Of a DNA stretch of 64,000 bases, positions 55,059 through 64,000 are shown one piece after another. The notes under the pieces are model-generated. The model was not told where the DNA came from, searched no databases, and was given only the letters and a program-made list of their open reading frames with translations. The position numbers and the translations under genes were made by a program. Every line of letters begins with the position of its first letter. The stretch's first letter is position 1. The DNA comes from Vibrio crassostreae (GTDB taxonomy: Bacteria; Pseudomonadota; Gammaproteobacteria; Enterobacterales; Vibrionaceae): positions 2,852,001 to 2,916,000 of the forward strand of contig NZ_AP025476.1 in the NCBI RefSeq assembly GCF_024347415.1, given 5' to 3'.

Positions 55059-57458
55059 TTACCACTGAAAAAGCTTCTTTAGCCACTGTTTTGGTTGACT
55101 TTCACAGCCCTTTTTAATGTTTCCATTCTCATCCCAAACAGGCAGTTTCACCGCACCATCACAGTCAAACTCTAAAGCCCCTTCAGAAGTTCGAGTAAAA
55201 CTGGCCGTCGTAATCCCATTCGGCCAAGGCAGTAATAATTGCTCCGGAGTTCTATGTTTAAGATAATCGGCATAGACACGTAACGCACCACTTGAGCCCG
55301 TTAGTTTAGTTGGCTTATTATCATCGCGCCCTAGCCAGATAGTGGTGACTTCACGGCCATCAACACCCACGAACCAACTGTCTCGACTGTCATTACTGGT
55401 GCCCGTTTTACCGGCTAACCCTGCCCAAGCAAACTGACCTTGTAGGAAACGACCCGTACCTTCCGATACACCACGCTTCATCGCATAAGTTGTTAACCAA
55501 GCAGCTTGCTGATCAACACTTTGCGATACGCGAGGGATTGATTGATATAAAACCTCGCCATCATTATCAACCACAGAACGAAGAGCAGACAAAGGTGCGA
55601 TACGACCAGAGTTGGTAATGGTTTGGTACATCTGCGCTACTTGGAACGGAGTCAGTGAGAACGAACCCAAAAACATCGACGGCACTGGGCGTATCTCATT
55701 TTTATCGACACCCAGCTTTTCAATCGTATCCGAGACGCTATCAATGCCTAACTGCATGCCCAAACGAACGGTAGGTACGTTGTAAGACTTAGAAAGCGCT
55801 ACATACAAGGGCACCTCTCCACGGAACTTACGATCGAAGTTTCTCGGGCTCCAGACGCTGCCTTTACTGCCTTTCAGACTGAGAGGTGTATCCATCAAGG
55901 TCGTCGCCAACGTGTACTTTTGGGGTTGTTCTAAGGCGGTTAAGTAGATTGCAGGCTTAACCAAAGAACCAATAGGACGACTCGCATTCAAGGCACGGTT
56001 AAAACCATCGTAGCCAGTACGTTTACCACCGACCATAGCTCGGATTTCACCGGTATTTCTATCCACGGCAATAGCTGCAGCTTCCAGTTTGTTACCTGCG
56101 GTTTTCGATAAATCAGGCACCTTACGTGCAATCGACTTCTCTAACTTGTCTTGGGAAACCGGATCCAAAGAGGTAAAAACTCGAATGCCTTTTTTCGCTT
56201 CAAATCGATCGCCGACATACTTCTTAAGCTCAATATTGACTTGCTGGAAGTAAGCGGGCTGACGGCTAGCAATACGTGGGTTGTCTTGAATATCCAAATC
56301 ACGACCCGCCGCTTCTTCGTATTGTCGCGGAGTTAATATGTCTTGCTGCATCAACAAGCGAAGCACCAGATCGCGTCGAGTCTTAGCACGCTCAGGATAA
56401 CGAACCGGATTGTAATACGAAGGTCCCTTTACCATACCGACAAGCAGTGCTAGCTGATCAATACGGAGCTCTTGAATAGGTTGACCGAAGTACAAGCGAG
56501 ACGCCAAACCGAAACCATGAATCGCTTGCCCGCCATTTTGCCCAAGGTAAACCTCGTTTAAGTAAGCCTCTAGAATACGATCTTTGCTGTAACGATGGTC
56601 TAAGATAAGCGCAATGTAGGCTTCACGAACCTTACGCCACAATGTACGTTCACTGGACAAGAACAGGTTTTTTGCCAACTGTTGCGTCAGCGTACTACCA
56701 CCTTGTACCGTTCGCCCGGCTTTGACGTTAACGACCATTGCACGAGCGATAGCCAGTGGCGACACACCGTCATGTTGATAGAAATTTCTGTCTTCGGTTG
56801 CCAGTAAGGCATCAACCATCACTTCTGGGAACTGATTACGTTTTAAGAACAATCGCTGTTCATCGTTACTTTTCTCAAGCATGCCCAGCATTTTCGGCTC
56901 AACACGCAAATACCCCATGTCGCCTTTCTTCTCTAACGACTGAATTCGAGTTAACTCGTTACCGTTGAAATGCAGCATCACATGACGATCCGCTTCGGGT
57001 CCATCGACAAACTCGAACGGACGACGAATCATTTCAATCTTGGTTGAAGAAGAGGAGTATTCGCCCGGGTGACGAGGCGCGTTCACCTTACGATAATTAA
57101 GCACATCGAGCTCATTCTTAACCTGCACCAAACTCACTGGAGTTCCAGGAGACAGGTCTAGTACTCGCGCATAAACCACGGTTGGCAAATCAAACAGCTG
57201 ACCTTCAAAACGCTGCTTGACCACAGAATCAAGATAAATACCGACAAACAACAGCAATGCCGCGAGCGCTATGCCCGCTTTCCAAGAAATACCCCACAAG
57301 ATCTTCAACCAACCTCTTTGACCTGACTTCTTAGCCTTAGGTTTGGTCTTTTTCGCAGCCGCTCTTGGTTTTCTTGGCTTGGCTTTGGTCGCGGGTGACT
57401 TCTTTGTTGGCGCTTTTTTAGGTGGTGCCTTTTTTGGCGTTAACATTTTGGTCATCAT
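55059..57458 (-). CDS. mrcB: Penicillin-binding protein 1B (bifunctional glycosyltransferase/transpeptidase)
   Basis: A 799-residue class A PBP building septal and lateral peptidoglycan. A strongly basic, Lys/Pro/Ala-rich cytoplasmic tail (1-45) precedes one membrane helix (about 53-70). The UB2H-like region leads to the GT51 domain with ATEDRNFYQHDGVSPLAIARA (catalytic Glu) and GGSTLTQQLAKNLFLS near 250. The transpeptidase domain has SRPIGSLVKP (SxxK-type serine near 488), SYN and KTGTSND near 675. Its start overlaps the hrpB stop by 4 nt (ATGA), so the genes are coupled. Confidence 0.95.
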   Translation of the reverse strand: MMTKMLTPKKAPPKKAPTKKSPATKAKPRKPRAAAKKTKPKAKKSGQRGWLKILWGISWKAGIALAALLLFVGIYLDSVVKQRFEGQLFDLPTVVYARVLDLSPGTPVSLVQVKNELDVLNYRKVNAPRHPGEYSSSSTKIEMIRRPFEFVDGPEADRHVMLHFNGNELTRIQSLEKKGDMGYLRVEPKMLGMLEKSNDEQRLFLKRNQFPEVMVDALLATEDRNFYQHDGVSPLAIARAMVVNVKAGRTVQGGSTLTQQLAKNLFLSSERTLWRKVREAYIALILDHRYSKDRILEAYLNEVYLGQNGGQAIHGFGLASRLYFGQPIQELRIDQLALLVGMVKGPSYYNPVRYPERAKTRRDLVLRLLMQQDILTPRQYEEAAGRDLDIQDNPRIASRQPAYFQQVNIELKKYVGDRFEAKKGIRVFTSLDPVSQDKLEKSIARKVPDLSKTAGNKLEAAAIAVDRNTGEIRAMVGGKRTGYDGFNRALNASRPIGSLVKPAIYLTALEQPQKYTLATTLMDTPLSLKGSKGSVWSPRNFDRKFRGEVPLYVALSKSYNVPTVRLGMQLGIDSVSDTIEKLGVDKNEIRPVPSMFLGSFSLTPFQVAQMYQTITNSGRIAPLSALRSVVDNDGEVLYQSIPRVSQSVDQQAAWLTTYAMKRGVSEGTGRFLQGQFAWAGLAGKTGTSNDSRDSWFVGVDGREVTTIWLGRDDNKPTKLTGSSGALRVYADYLKHRTPEQLLLPWPNGITTASFTRTSEGALEFDCDGAVKLPVWDENGNIKKGCESQPKQWLKKLFQW

Positions 57459-59953
57459 CGATTCAACTGTCGTTTGGTTTTAGTGGTTGCTACATGGTTA
57501 GCAGGGTCATCCGGCCAAGGATGTTTTGGGTAACGGCCTTTCATCTCTTTTTGTACTTCTTTGTACGCGCCAGCCCAAAAGCCAGCTAAATCTTGAGTAA
57601 TTTGCAGTGGTCGCTGTGCTGGAGAAAGTAGCTCAAGCACGACTTTTTTACCCCCTTGCGCGATCAATGGCGAGTCTTGTTCACCAAAGACTTCCTGCAT
57701 TCGCACTGAGATCACGGGTTCAGACTGATATTGATAACGAATGGTCTTCTTGCTGCCTGTCGGCATCACATAGTGCGTTGGTAACCATTGGTCTATCTCT
57801 TGATTCAAAGGCCAACCAAGATAAGCAGACAATGCCTGTTCAACCGAAACACTAGCGAGCCCTTTTGCCGACTTAACGCCATTCAAATATGGAGATAGCC
57901 ACTCATCAATATGTTCGACCAAACTCGCGTTATCCATCGCTGGCCAATCATGTTCAGGCATCCAAAGACCAGCACAGCGCACACGCTCAACCAGCTGTTT
58001 AGCCGAAGGTGTCCAATGTAATCGATCCAGCCCGCATCGAGCGACATAGTTGAGCAGCGCTTGGCTCGCCTGATTCGAATCGGGCTCAGGTAAAGCTTTG
58101 GTGCTGATAATCAGTTTGCCCAGAGACACTCGCTGCTCGGCAACTAAACGGCCACGCTTTTCATCCCAATCCGCATAATCTGAACAGACAAAGAGATTTG
58201 GAAACGCTTCTTCTAGCAGCGCAATATCAACCGCGGTGGCCAAGAAAATCTGACTGGCTCGCCCTGTGCTGCGCATCAAATCAATCACTACGATATAGTC
58301 ATTGTTCGCCAATGGATCATCGTCACGAACCTCGGCGCCGTGGCCATTAGCAAGACGGAAAGCACTGCTGGTCGCGCTTCTCACTTGTGCAATCCGGTCC
58401 GGGAAGGCAAAACAAAGCACTAATGGTAGCAATGACTCGTCAGCTTGTGACAAATCTAAGTGATGATTGAGTTTGCTGGCGAGACTTTTCGCTCGCTGCA
58501 TCACCACGTTATTTTTCGAATGTTTTCTTTGCTTAAGTCGGTGCAACGAATGCTGAATATCTGTGACGTTGCGTTCAGGCTCTTCAAGTAAAGCGGCTGC
58601 GACAATCGCAGCATTCAGCAATGCTTGGCCGTTCTGTTGCGCTTTTATCAGCATGCTGGCGATACGTGGTTCAAGGCCTAAACGTTGAGCCAGTTTACCT
58701 AACGCCGTAAATTGACCATTGCTGTCTAATATATCAAGGCTTTGCAGCAGTTGCTTGGCTTGCTCCACTGAAGCTTGGGGCGGAATGTCTAACCATTGCA
58801 ACTCGTCTGCACTCGCAGCGCCCCATTGCGTCAATTCAGACACCAACGAAGACAAATCAGAATGAAGAATCTCAGGCTCTGGTACAGCAGGTTGCTGCAT
58901 TAGTTGCGTTTCGCTGTACAAACGAACGCACAAGCCCTCTTCAATTCGTCCTGCACGACCCGCTCGTTGTTCAGCAGAAGATTGTGAGATTTTCACTTGC
59001 TCGAGCTTGGTGATACCAGTTTTCAAATCAAACTTAGCAACTCTTTCAAGCCCGGAATCCACCACTAATCGAATACCTTCGATAGTCAAAGAGGTTTCCG
59101 CGATATTGGTGGCCAATACCACCTTTCGACGCCCTTTCTCTGATGACGCGATCGCTTTCTGTTGTTGAGGAAAGCTAAGTTGCCCATAAAGAGGACACAC
59201 ATCGATATCACCAGCAAGCTGTTCAAGTTGAGATTCCACCTGCTTAATCGCAGAAACGCCTGGTAAAAAAGCTAGAAGTGAGCCTGACTCTTTCTCCATC
59301 AGAGAGCGAATCACGCTAGCCATTTTAGGGGCTAGATATTCATTTGCGCTAAGAGGCTGATAACGGAAATCGACCGGAAAGGTGCGACCTTGTGATTCTA
59401 CGTATTTGGCATTAGGCAATAAAGACTGCAGCGCGTGTTGATCTAAGGTTGCCGACATCACAACCACCTTTAGATCGTCACGCAATGCCTCTTGGATCTC
59501 TAAGCTAAACGCCAATGCGGTATCGGCGTGAATGCTGCGCTCATGAAATTCATCGAAGATCACCATATCAACCCCAGTCAATTCAGGGTCGGTTTGGATC
59601 ATTCTTGTCATGATCCCTTCAGTGACGATTTCCAAGCGAGTTGAACTGCTGGTTTTAGATTCACCACGAACTCTAAAGCCAATGCTCTCCCCGACCTTCT
59701 CTCCCAATTGGCTCGCCAAGTAAGTCGCAATATTTCTTGCCGCCAAACGCCTAGGTTCAAGCATGATAATTTTGCCTTGAACGGCATTGATCTTAACCAG
59801 TTGTAAAGGGAAGAATGTTGACTTACCCGCACCGGGAGCGGCCTTTAGAATAAGTTGAGTGTGTGTTTCTACGCCAGCGAGCAGATCTGGCATCACAGCT
59901 TCTATGGGCAGTTGTGGCAATGGGAGAACCTTGTGGTGTAATGTTGGCAACAT
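57455..59953 (-). CDS. hrpB: ATP-dependent helicase HrpB
   Basis: An 832-residue DEAH-type RNA/DNA helicase. The Walker A motif is GAPGKST-like, visible as AAPGAGKSTFFPLQ near 40, the DEXH box is DEFHERS near 130, motif III is MSATLD, and motif VI appears as QRAGRAGR near 330. The helicase-associated domains and HrpB C-terminal domain follow. The cellular role of bacterial HrpB remains unclear. It is the upstream member of the hrpB-mrcB pair found widely in gammaproteobacteria and is divergent from sfsA (34-bp gap). Confidence 0.95.
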   Translation of the reverse strand: MLPTLHHKVLPLPQLPIEAVMPDLLAGVETHTQLILKAAPGAGKSTFFPLQLVKINAVQGKIIMLEPRRLAARNIATYLASQLGEKVGESIGFRVRGESKTSSSTRLEIVTEGIMTRMIQTDPELTGVDMVIFDEFHERSIHADTALAFSLEIQEALRDDLKVVVMSATLDQHALQSLLPNAKYVESQGRTFPVDFRYQPLSANEYLAPKMASVIRSLMEKESGSLLAFLPGVSAIKQVESQLEQLAGDIDVCPLYGQLSFPQQQKAIASSEKGRRKVVLATNIAETSLTIEGIRLVVDSGLERVAKFDLKTGITKLEQVKISQSSAEQRAGRAGRIEEGLCVRLYSETQLMQQPAVPEPEILHSDLSSLVSELTQWGAASADELQWLDIPPQASVEQAKQLLQSLDILDSNGQFTALGKLAQRLGLEPRIASMLIKAQQNGQALLNAAIVAAALLEEPERNVTDIQHSLHRLKQRKHSKNNVVMQRAKSLASKLNHHLDLSQADESLLPLVLCFAFPDRIAQVRSATSSAFRLANGHGAEVRDDDPLANNDYIVVIDLMRSTGRASQIFLATAVDIALLEEAFPNLFVCSDYADWDEKRGRLVAEQRVSLGKLIISTKALPEPDSNQASQALLNYVARCGLDRLHWTPSAKQLVERVRCAGLWMPEHDWPAMDNASLVEHIDEWLSPYLNGVKSAKGLASVSVEQALSAYLGWPLNQEIDQWLPTHYVMPTGSKKTIRYQYQSEPVISVRMQEVFGEQDSPLIAQGGKKVVLELLSPAQRPLQITQDLAGFWAGAYKEVQKEMKGRYPKHPWPDDPANHVATTKTKRQLNR

Positions 59954-59987
59954 TGTACATAAAAACCTACCTGTCTAAATAAGTAAT

Positions 59988-60713
59988 ATGCAGTTCAATC
60001 CCCCATTAGAGCCAGCGACTCTTATTAAACGCTATAAACGCTTTCTCACTGATATCCAACTTCCCGACGGCAGCGAGCGTACTATCCACTGTGCTAACAC
60101 TGGAGCGATGACAGGATGTGCGACTCCTGGCAATACGGTGTGGTACTCAACCTCCGATAATGCAAAAAGAAAGTACCCAAACAGCTGGGAGATCTCAGAA
60201 ACAGACAAAGGTCATCGTATTTGTGTAAATACTGCGCGAGCAAACCAGTTGGCAGTGGAAGCAATTGAAAATAATACTATAGTTGAACTCTTAGGCTATA
60301 ACGCGTTACGAACCGAAGTGAAATATGGCAGTGAGAATAGTCGCATTGATATTCTGCTTGAAGATAACGAAAAGCCGCCTTGTTATATCGAAGTAAAAAG
60401 CGTCACTTTGCTCGACGAGCAAGAAACGTCAACTAAAGGGCAAGGCTTTTTCCCTGATGCGGTCACCACCAGAGGCCAAAAACATCTGCGTGAACTCACA
60501 GAAATGGTCGAATCTGGAAATAGAGCCGTACTTTTATTCACTGTTTTACATTCAGGTATTGAAAAAGTGTCTGCGGCACACCATATAGACGCCAAATATT
60601 CGTTATTACTAAAACAAGCACAAGACGCTGGAGTTGAAGTGCTTTGCTATAAAGCAGAGCTCAGCAATACTCAAATACAACTAAAACAAGCTGTTGAATT
60701 TATCAATAGCTAA
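59988..60713 (+). CDS. sfsA: DNA-binding protein / sugar fermentation stimulation protein SfsA
   Basis: A 241-residue SfsA family protein. The N-terminal OB-like domain ([35 protein letters not shown]) binds nucleic acid, and the C-terminal part has a nuclease-like PD-(D/E)xK pattern in [24 protein letters not shown] (Asp, Glu, Lys in order). E. coli SfsA binds DNA and affects mal genes; its biochemical role is not settled. It is divergent from hrpB and upstream of dksA, the conserved sfsA-dksA order. Confidence 0.94.
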   Translation: MQFNPPLEPATLIKRYKRFLTDIQLPDGSERTIHCANTGAMTGCATPGNTVWYSTSDNAKRKYPNSWEISETDKGHRICVNTARANQLAVEAIENNTIVELLGYNALRTEVKYGSENSRIDILLEDNEKPPCYIEVKSVTLLDEQETSTKGQGFFPDAVTTRGQKHLRELTEMVESGNRAVLLFTVLHSGIEKVSAAHHIDAKYSLLLKQAQDAGVEVLCYKAELSNTQIQLKQAVEFINS

Positions 60714-60848
60714 GCAAAGATGCTGAACTAATCACATTGATTGCAAGTTTGAATAAGAGTATTTGCCACCATTCGTTCTTTCTGCTATAGATACCCGCCT
60801 TAAAATTAGCTGCTTTGCAGTTGACTAGGTGTAAATAGGAGATGCTGT

Positions 60849-61295
60849 ATGCCAGAATCTAAGAAAAAAGCGCTAGGCATCCTAGCCATCGCAGGTGTTG
60901 AACCGTACCAAGAAAAGCCAGGTGAAGAGTACATGTCACCTGAGCAAACGGAACATTTTACAAAAATTTTAGCAGCTTGGCGCAACCAGCTCAGGGAAGA
61001 AGTTGATCGTACTGTGCACCACATGCAGGACGAAGCAGCGAATTTCCCAGACCCAGTTGACCGTGCTTCTCAAGAAGAAGAATTCAGCCTAGAGTTACGT
61101 AACCGTGACCGTGAGCGTCGTCTTATCAAAAAAATTGAGAAGACATTAGACAAGATCGAAGAAGACGATTTCGGCTTCTGTGATTCTTGCGGTATCGAGA
61201 TTGGCATTCGTCGCCTTGAAGCTCGTCCAACTGCTGACCTTTGTATTGACTGTAAAACACTTGCAGAAATCAAAGAGAAACAGATGCAAGGTTAA
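60849..61295 (+). CDS. dksA: RNA polymerase-binding transcription factor DksA
   Basis: A 148-residue ppGpp cofactor that enters the RNA polymerase secondary channel and tunes rRNA and amino-acid promoters. A coiled coil (about 35-110) carries the tip motif DPVDRA at 68-73 with the two key aspartates. The zinc finger has four cysteines in [35 protein letters not shown] places a ribosome site and an upstream GTG/ATG just before the chosen ATG at 60849; the product start [20 protein letters not shown] is standard. A terminator separates it from gluQ. Confidence 0.97.
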   Translation: MPESKKKALGILAIAGVEPYQEKPGEEYMSPEQTEHFTKILAAWRNQLREEVDRTVHHMQDEAANFPDPVDRASQEEEFSLELRNRDRERRLIKKIEKTLDKIEEDDFGFCDSCGIEIGIRRLEARPTADLCIDCKTLAEIKEKQMQG

Positions 61296-61312
61296 TTCTT
61301 GCAGATGTAAAG

Positions 61313-61336
61313 AAAGGGAGCCTTGGCTCCCTTTTT
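61313..61336 (+). terminator. Terminator after dksA
   Basis: AAGGGAGCC and GGCTCCCTT pair around TT and run into TTTTT. Confidence 0.94.
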
Positions 61337-61441
61337 TGTTGGTGAACTCAGCGTTAAAGCGCGAGTTAGAAACAATAATACGACAGTTAAACGTCTTAAG
61401 AATCGGCTACTGCGGTACCATCCAGATTAGGTTGTTCACAC

Positions 61442-62317
61442 ATGAATTATATCGGGCGCTTTGCACCATCACCGTCAGGTCCTCTTCATTTTGGCTCACT
61501 TGTTGCTGCTCTTGGTAGTTACTTCCAAGCAAAATCTAACCAAGGAAAATGGTTGGTTCGTATGGAAGACTTAGATCCACCAAGAGAAATGGCCGGCGCT
61601 GCAGACCTGATTCTTAAGACGCTTGAGGCTTACCATCTATTTTGGGATGGTGAAGTCGTTTATCAAAGCCAGCGTCACGACATGTATCAAGCTCAAATTG
61701 ATCAATGGGTCGCTGATAAACAAGCCTACTACTGCCAATGTACTCGTAAGCAGATAAAGGCTTTGGGTGGCTTTTACAATGGTCACTGTCGAGATGCAGG
61801 CTTAATCGATTCAGGTGAACAAGCGGTGCGCTTACGCATGGATTTTCCTGTAGAGTCCTTTGATGATGTGCGCCACGGCACGATTCAAATCCCTAAAGCA
61901 TTAGCTGAAGAAGATTTTATTATTAAACGCAGAGATGGATTGTTTGCCTATAACTTGGCCGTTGTCCTTGATGACATCGAACAAGGAGTAACGGAAGTCG
62001 TAAGAGGCGCAGACCTGATAGAACCAACAGGTCGACAAATCAGTTTGTACAAGACGCTCAAGCAAAAAACAGTGAGCTACTTGCACTTACCATTGGCAAC
62101 CGATGACTTGGGGAATAAACTGTCAAAACAGAACCATGCCACCGCAATCAATCTCGACAATCCAAAACCAACGTTACTCAACGCGATGCGATTCTTAGGT
62201 TTTGATATCCCGACAGCCCTTTGTGAGGCTTCAATGGATGAGATTTTATTGTGGGGCTGCCAACAATGGAACGTCAGTCAGTTACCTGATAGTTTACAAA
62301 AAGAGCACTGTAATTAG
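61442..62317 (+). CDS. gluQ: Glutamyl-Q tRNA(Asp) synthetase
   Basis: A 291-residue shortened glutamyl-tRNA synthetase paralogue. It attaches glutamate to the queuosine base in the tRNA-Asp anticodon, not to the CCA end. The HIGH-type motif is FAPSPSGPLHFGSLVAA near the N-terminus, zinc ligands appear in CQCTRKQI and GHCRD, and the KMSKS-type loop is NKLSKQNH near 228. The anticodon-binding domain of GluRS is absent, as expected. The dksA-gluQ-pcnB order is conserved in gammaproteobacteria. Confidence 0.95.
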   Translation: MNYIGRFAPSPSGPLHFGSLVAALGSYFQAKSNQGKWLVRMEDLDPPREMAGAADLILKTLEAYHLFWDGEVVYQSQRHDMYQAQIDQWVADKQAYYCQCTRKQIKALGGFYNGHCRDAGLIDSGEQAVRLRMDFPVESFDDVRHGTIQIPKALAEEDFIIKRRDGLFAYNLAVVLDDIEQGVTEVVRGADLIEPTGRQISLYKTLKQKTVSYLHLPLATDDLGNKLSKQNHATAINLDNPKPTLLNAMRFLGFDIPTALCEASMDEILLWGCQQWNVSQLPDSLQKEHCN

Positions 62318-62500
62318 CTCGAAACTCACGGCAAATAGCAAAAACGACACATAAAAATGCCATAACCAACCACTGTGGTTAAGCAGACGATGTTCTCAAA
62401 TGGCTCGCGCTAAGCTATTATTAGCCGCAATTAAACTCTGCACTACCACTTTGGACTAAGAGAAAAACAAAGTTGGCGATACCTACTTTGTTCTAAACTA
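62318..62500 (+). promoter_or_regulatory. Gap and leader before pcnB
   Basis: The 183-bp stretch has no gene. Immediately before the pcnB ATG, ACAAAGT and ACTTTGT (about 62468-62492) form a 7-bp stem, and there is no purine-rich ribosome site in the 15 nt before the ATG. The reading frame stays open upstream, so an alternative non-ATG start is possible. Confidence 0.5.
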
Positions 62501-63856
62501 ATGAATACAAACGACAATACCCCAAGCGAACAACGCGGATTCCACGAATTAGCTCTGAATATTTATACTCGTCAAGAGCACAATATTTCACGCAAGCAGA
62601 TCAGCGACAACGCACTAAAAGTGCTATATCGCCTGAATGGTGCGGGTTTTGACGCATTTCTAGTCGGTGGTGGTGTACGCGATATCTTATTAGGCTCTCA
62701 GCCAAAAGATTTTGATATTGCGACCAACGCAACGCCAGAGCAAATCAAACACCTCTTCAGAAACTGTCGCCTTATCGGTCGCCGTTTCCGCTTGGCACAT
62801 ATCATGTTTGGTCGTGACATCATTGAAGTGGCAACTTTCCGTGGCCACCACCAAGAACCATCGAAAAACGTGTCTGCACAATCGAAAGAAGGCATGCTAT
62901 TGCGCGATAACGTGTATGGCAGTGTTGATGAAGATGCAGAGCGTCGTGATTTCACAATCAATGCGATGTACTACAACATTGCTGACTACAGCATCCACGA
63001 TTACGCGGGTGGTGTAGAAGATTTAGAAGATAAACTGATCCGCCTGATTGGCGATCCAGAAACGCGTTATCGTGAAGACCCAGTACGTATGCTACGTGCA
63101 ATGCGCTTCGCCGCTAAACTGGATTTCGATATTGAAGAAGACACAGCTGACCCGATTGAAGAGTTAGCGCACCTTCTAAGAGATATCCCAGCAGCGCGTC
63201 TTTACGAAGAGTCTCTGAAATTGCTGCAATCAGGTCACGGTTTAGAAACCTACCACCTAATGCGCGAGTACAACCTCTTTCAACAGATGTTCCCAGCTGT
63301 AGCGGAATACTTCACAGAAGATTACGACTCTCACACAGAGCAGATGCTTGATTTGGTTCTCGATTCAACCGATCTTCGCATCGAAGATGGTAAGCGAGTA
63401 AACCCAGCATTCATGTTCGCAGCGATGCTTTGGTACCCAATGAACAAGCTGGCAGACAAACTTGTCGCTGAACAGGGTATGGCGCACTACGACGCGATCA
63501 TGGAAGCGAGTAACATCATTCTTGATCAGCAAGTAAAGTCTATTGCGATTCCTCGTCGTCACACCGCAACCATTCGCGAAGTTTGGCAACTGCAACTTCG
63601 ACTGCCTCGTCGTAACGGTAAACGCGCGGTTCGTCTTATGGAGCTCAACAAGTTCCGAGCAGGCTACGATTTCCTAGAAATGCGTGGTGAGATTGAGGGT
63701 GGCGAAACTAAAGATCTTGCGAAATGGTGGGAGCGTTATCAAACAGCCGGTCGCAATATGCGCCAAGCCATGGCGAATGATGTAGCAGCACCAGCAAAGT
63801 CGGGTAATCGTCGCCGTAAGACTTACCGAAACAAAAAGAGTAAGCAATCAGAATGA
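62501..63856 (+). CDS. pcnB: Poly(A) polymerase I
   Basis: A 451-residue class II nucleotidyltransferase that adds poly(A) tails to RNAs and so promotes decay and plasmid copy-number control. Signatures are GFDAFLVGGGVRDILLGSQPKDFDIATNATP with the catalytic aspartates, RNCRLIGRRFRLAHIMF and RRDFTINAMYYN. The C-terminus is strongly basic (RRRKTYRNKKSKQ), as in PcnB. Weak initiation signals recall E. coli pcnB, which is translated poorly from a rare start codon; the true start here may differ. folK overlaps its stop by 4 nt. Confidence 0.94.
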   Translation: MNTNDNTPSEQRGFHELALNIYTRQEHNISRKQISDNALKVLYRLNGAGFDAFLVGGGVRDILLGSQPKDFDIATNATPEQIKHLFRNCRLIGRRFRLAHIMFGRDIIEVATFRGHHQEPSKNVSAQSKEGMLLRDNVYGSVDEDAERRDFTINAMYYNIADYSIHDYAGGVEDLEDKLIRLIGDPETRYREDPVRMLRAMRFAAKLDFDIEEDTADPIEELAHLLRDIPAARLYEESLKLLQSGHGLETYHLMREYNLFQQMFPAVAEYFTEDYDSHTEQMLDLVLDSTDLRIEDGKRVNPAFMFAAMLWYPMNKLADKLVAEQGMAHYDAIMEASNIILDQQVKSIAIPRRHTATIREVWQLQLRLPRRNGKRAVRLMELNKFRAGYDFLEMRGEIEGGETKDLAKWWERYQTAGRNMRQAMANDVAAPAKSGNRRRKTYRNKKSKQSE

Positions 63857-64000
63857 TCACTGCTTACATTGCGGTCGGCAGCAACCTTGCCGACCCAGTT
63901 AGCCAAGCAAATTTGGCTATCGAAACGCTAAAAAACCTACCGCGATCAACGTTTGTTGCGACCTCACAGCTATATAGTAGCACTCCTATGGGGCCACAAA
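63853..64000 (+). CDS. folK: 2-amino-4-hydroxy-6-hydroxymethyldihydropteridine pyrophosphokinase (start only)
   Basis: ATG at 63853 overlaps the pcnB stop (ATGA). The visible 49 residues start MITAYIAVGSNLADPVSQAN and continue to QLYSSTPMGP, matching the HPPK N-terminus (GSNL...; SSxY-like). FolK makes the pyrophosphate substrate of FolP. The gene runs past the right edge. Confidence 0.93.
   Translation, partial: MITAYIAVGSNLADPVSQANLAIETLKNLPRSTFVATSQLYSSTPMGPQ

Overview
The window reads as a single uninterrupted stretch of the larger chromosome of a Vibrio. Gene content and order follow what I remember of the V. cholerae chromosome I segment around VC0593-VC0645 (ompU beside greA and dacB; chiS next to the chitobiose operon; fbpABC, acnB, mrcB, hrpB, dksA, pcnB). 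This is read from the proteins and their order, not from a database search. Codon use and base composition look even throughout, and I see no prophage, transposase, integron cassette or CRISPR array. The species cannot be fixed from the sequence alone.

Layout. 1-7800: the housekeeping cluster rlmE-ftsH-folP-glmM-secG-tRNA-Leu(GAG)-tRNA-fMet-rimP-nusA (leftward; nusA is cut by the window edge), with yhbY divergent from rlmE and greA leftward. 8300-19200: envelope genes: an OmpU-type porin, dacB (PBP4), a CBS-less MgtE-type transporter with a structured leader, tyrS, an M23 endopeptidase and an RND efflux pair of the VexGH type. 19400-24050: erpA (with an IscR-type operator), hemL, an unlisted 41-codon cysteine-rich membrane ORF, a PerM/AI-2E family protein and rsmC.

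24200-43070: the chitin oligosaccharide system. ChiS is a membrane-bound hybrid sensor kinase. A 0.7-kb regulatory region follows, with a CRP-like site, a pair of 30-bp-spaced direct repeats and a long leader hairpin. Then come a chitin-oligosaccharide binding protein, a four-gene ABC importer, GH9 glucosaminidase, GlcNAc kinase, GH20 hexosaminidase, GH94 chitobiose phosphorylase and a phosphohexomutase. Together they import (GlcNAc)2 and deacetylated relatives and split them hydrolytically or phosphorolytically into GlcNAc, GlcNAc-1-P and GlcN, with the mutase feeding GlcNAc-6-P catabolism. Strong hairpins between several cistrons suggest graded expression.

43100-49550: fbpABC iron(III) importer (Fur box; attenuator after fbpA), amtB and a PII gene behind a sigma-54 promoter with an NtrC-like site that lies inside the yacL terminator. 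49680-64000: an ERIC-type repeat placed directly after the acnB stop, acnB, a patatin/beta-barrel (PlpD-like, type Vd) protein, mrcB-hrpB, and rightward sfsA, dksA, gluQ, pcnB and the start of folK.

No wholly new multi-gene system is evident. The most unusual items are regulatory or small: the ERIC element with a GC-rich insertion, the combined terminator/NtrC site, the paired repeats and leader hairpin of the chitobiose operon, the leader of the CBS-less MgtE gene, and the 41-residue membrane protein.
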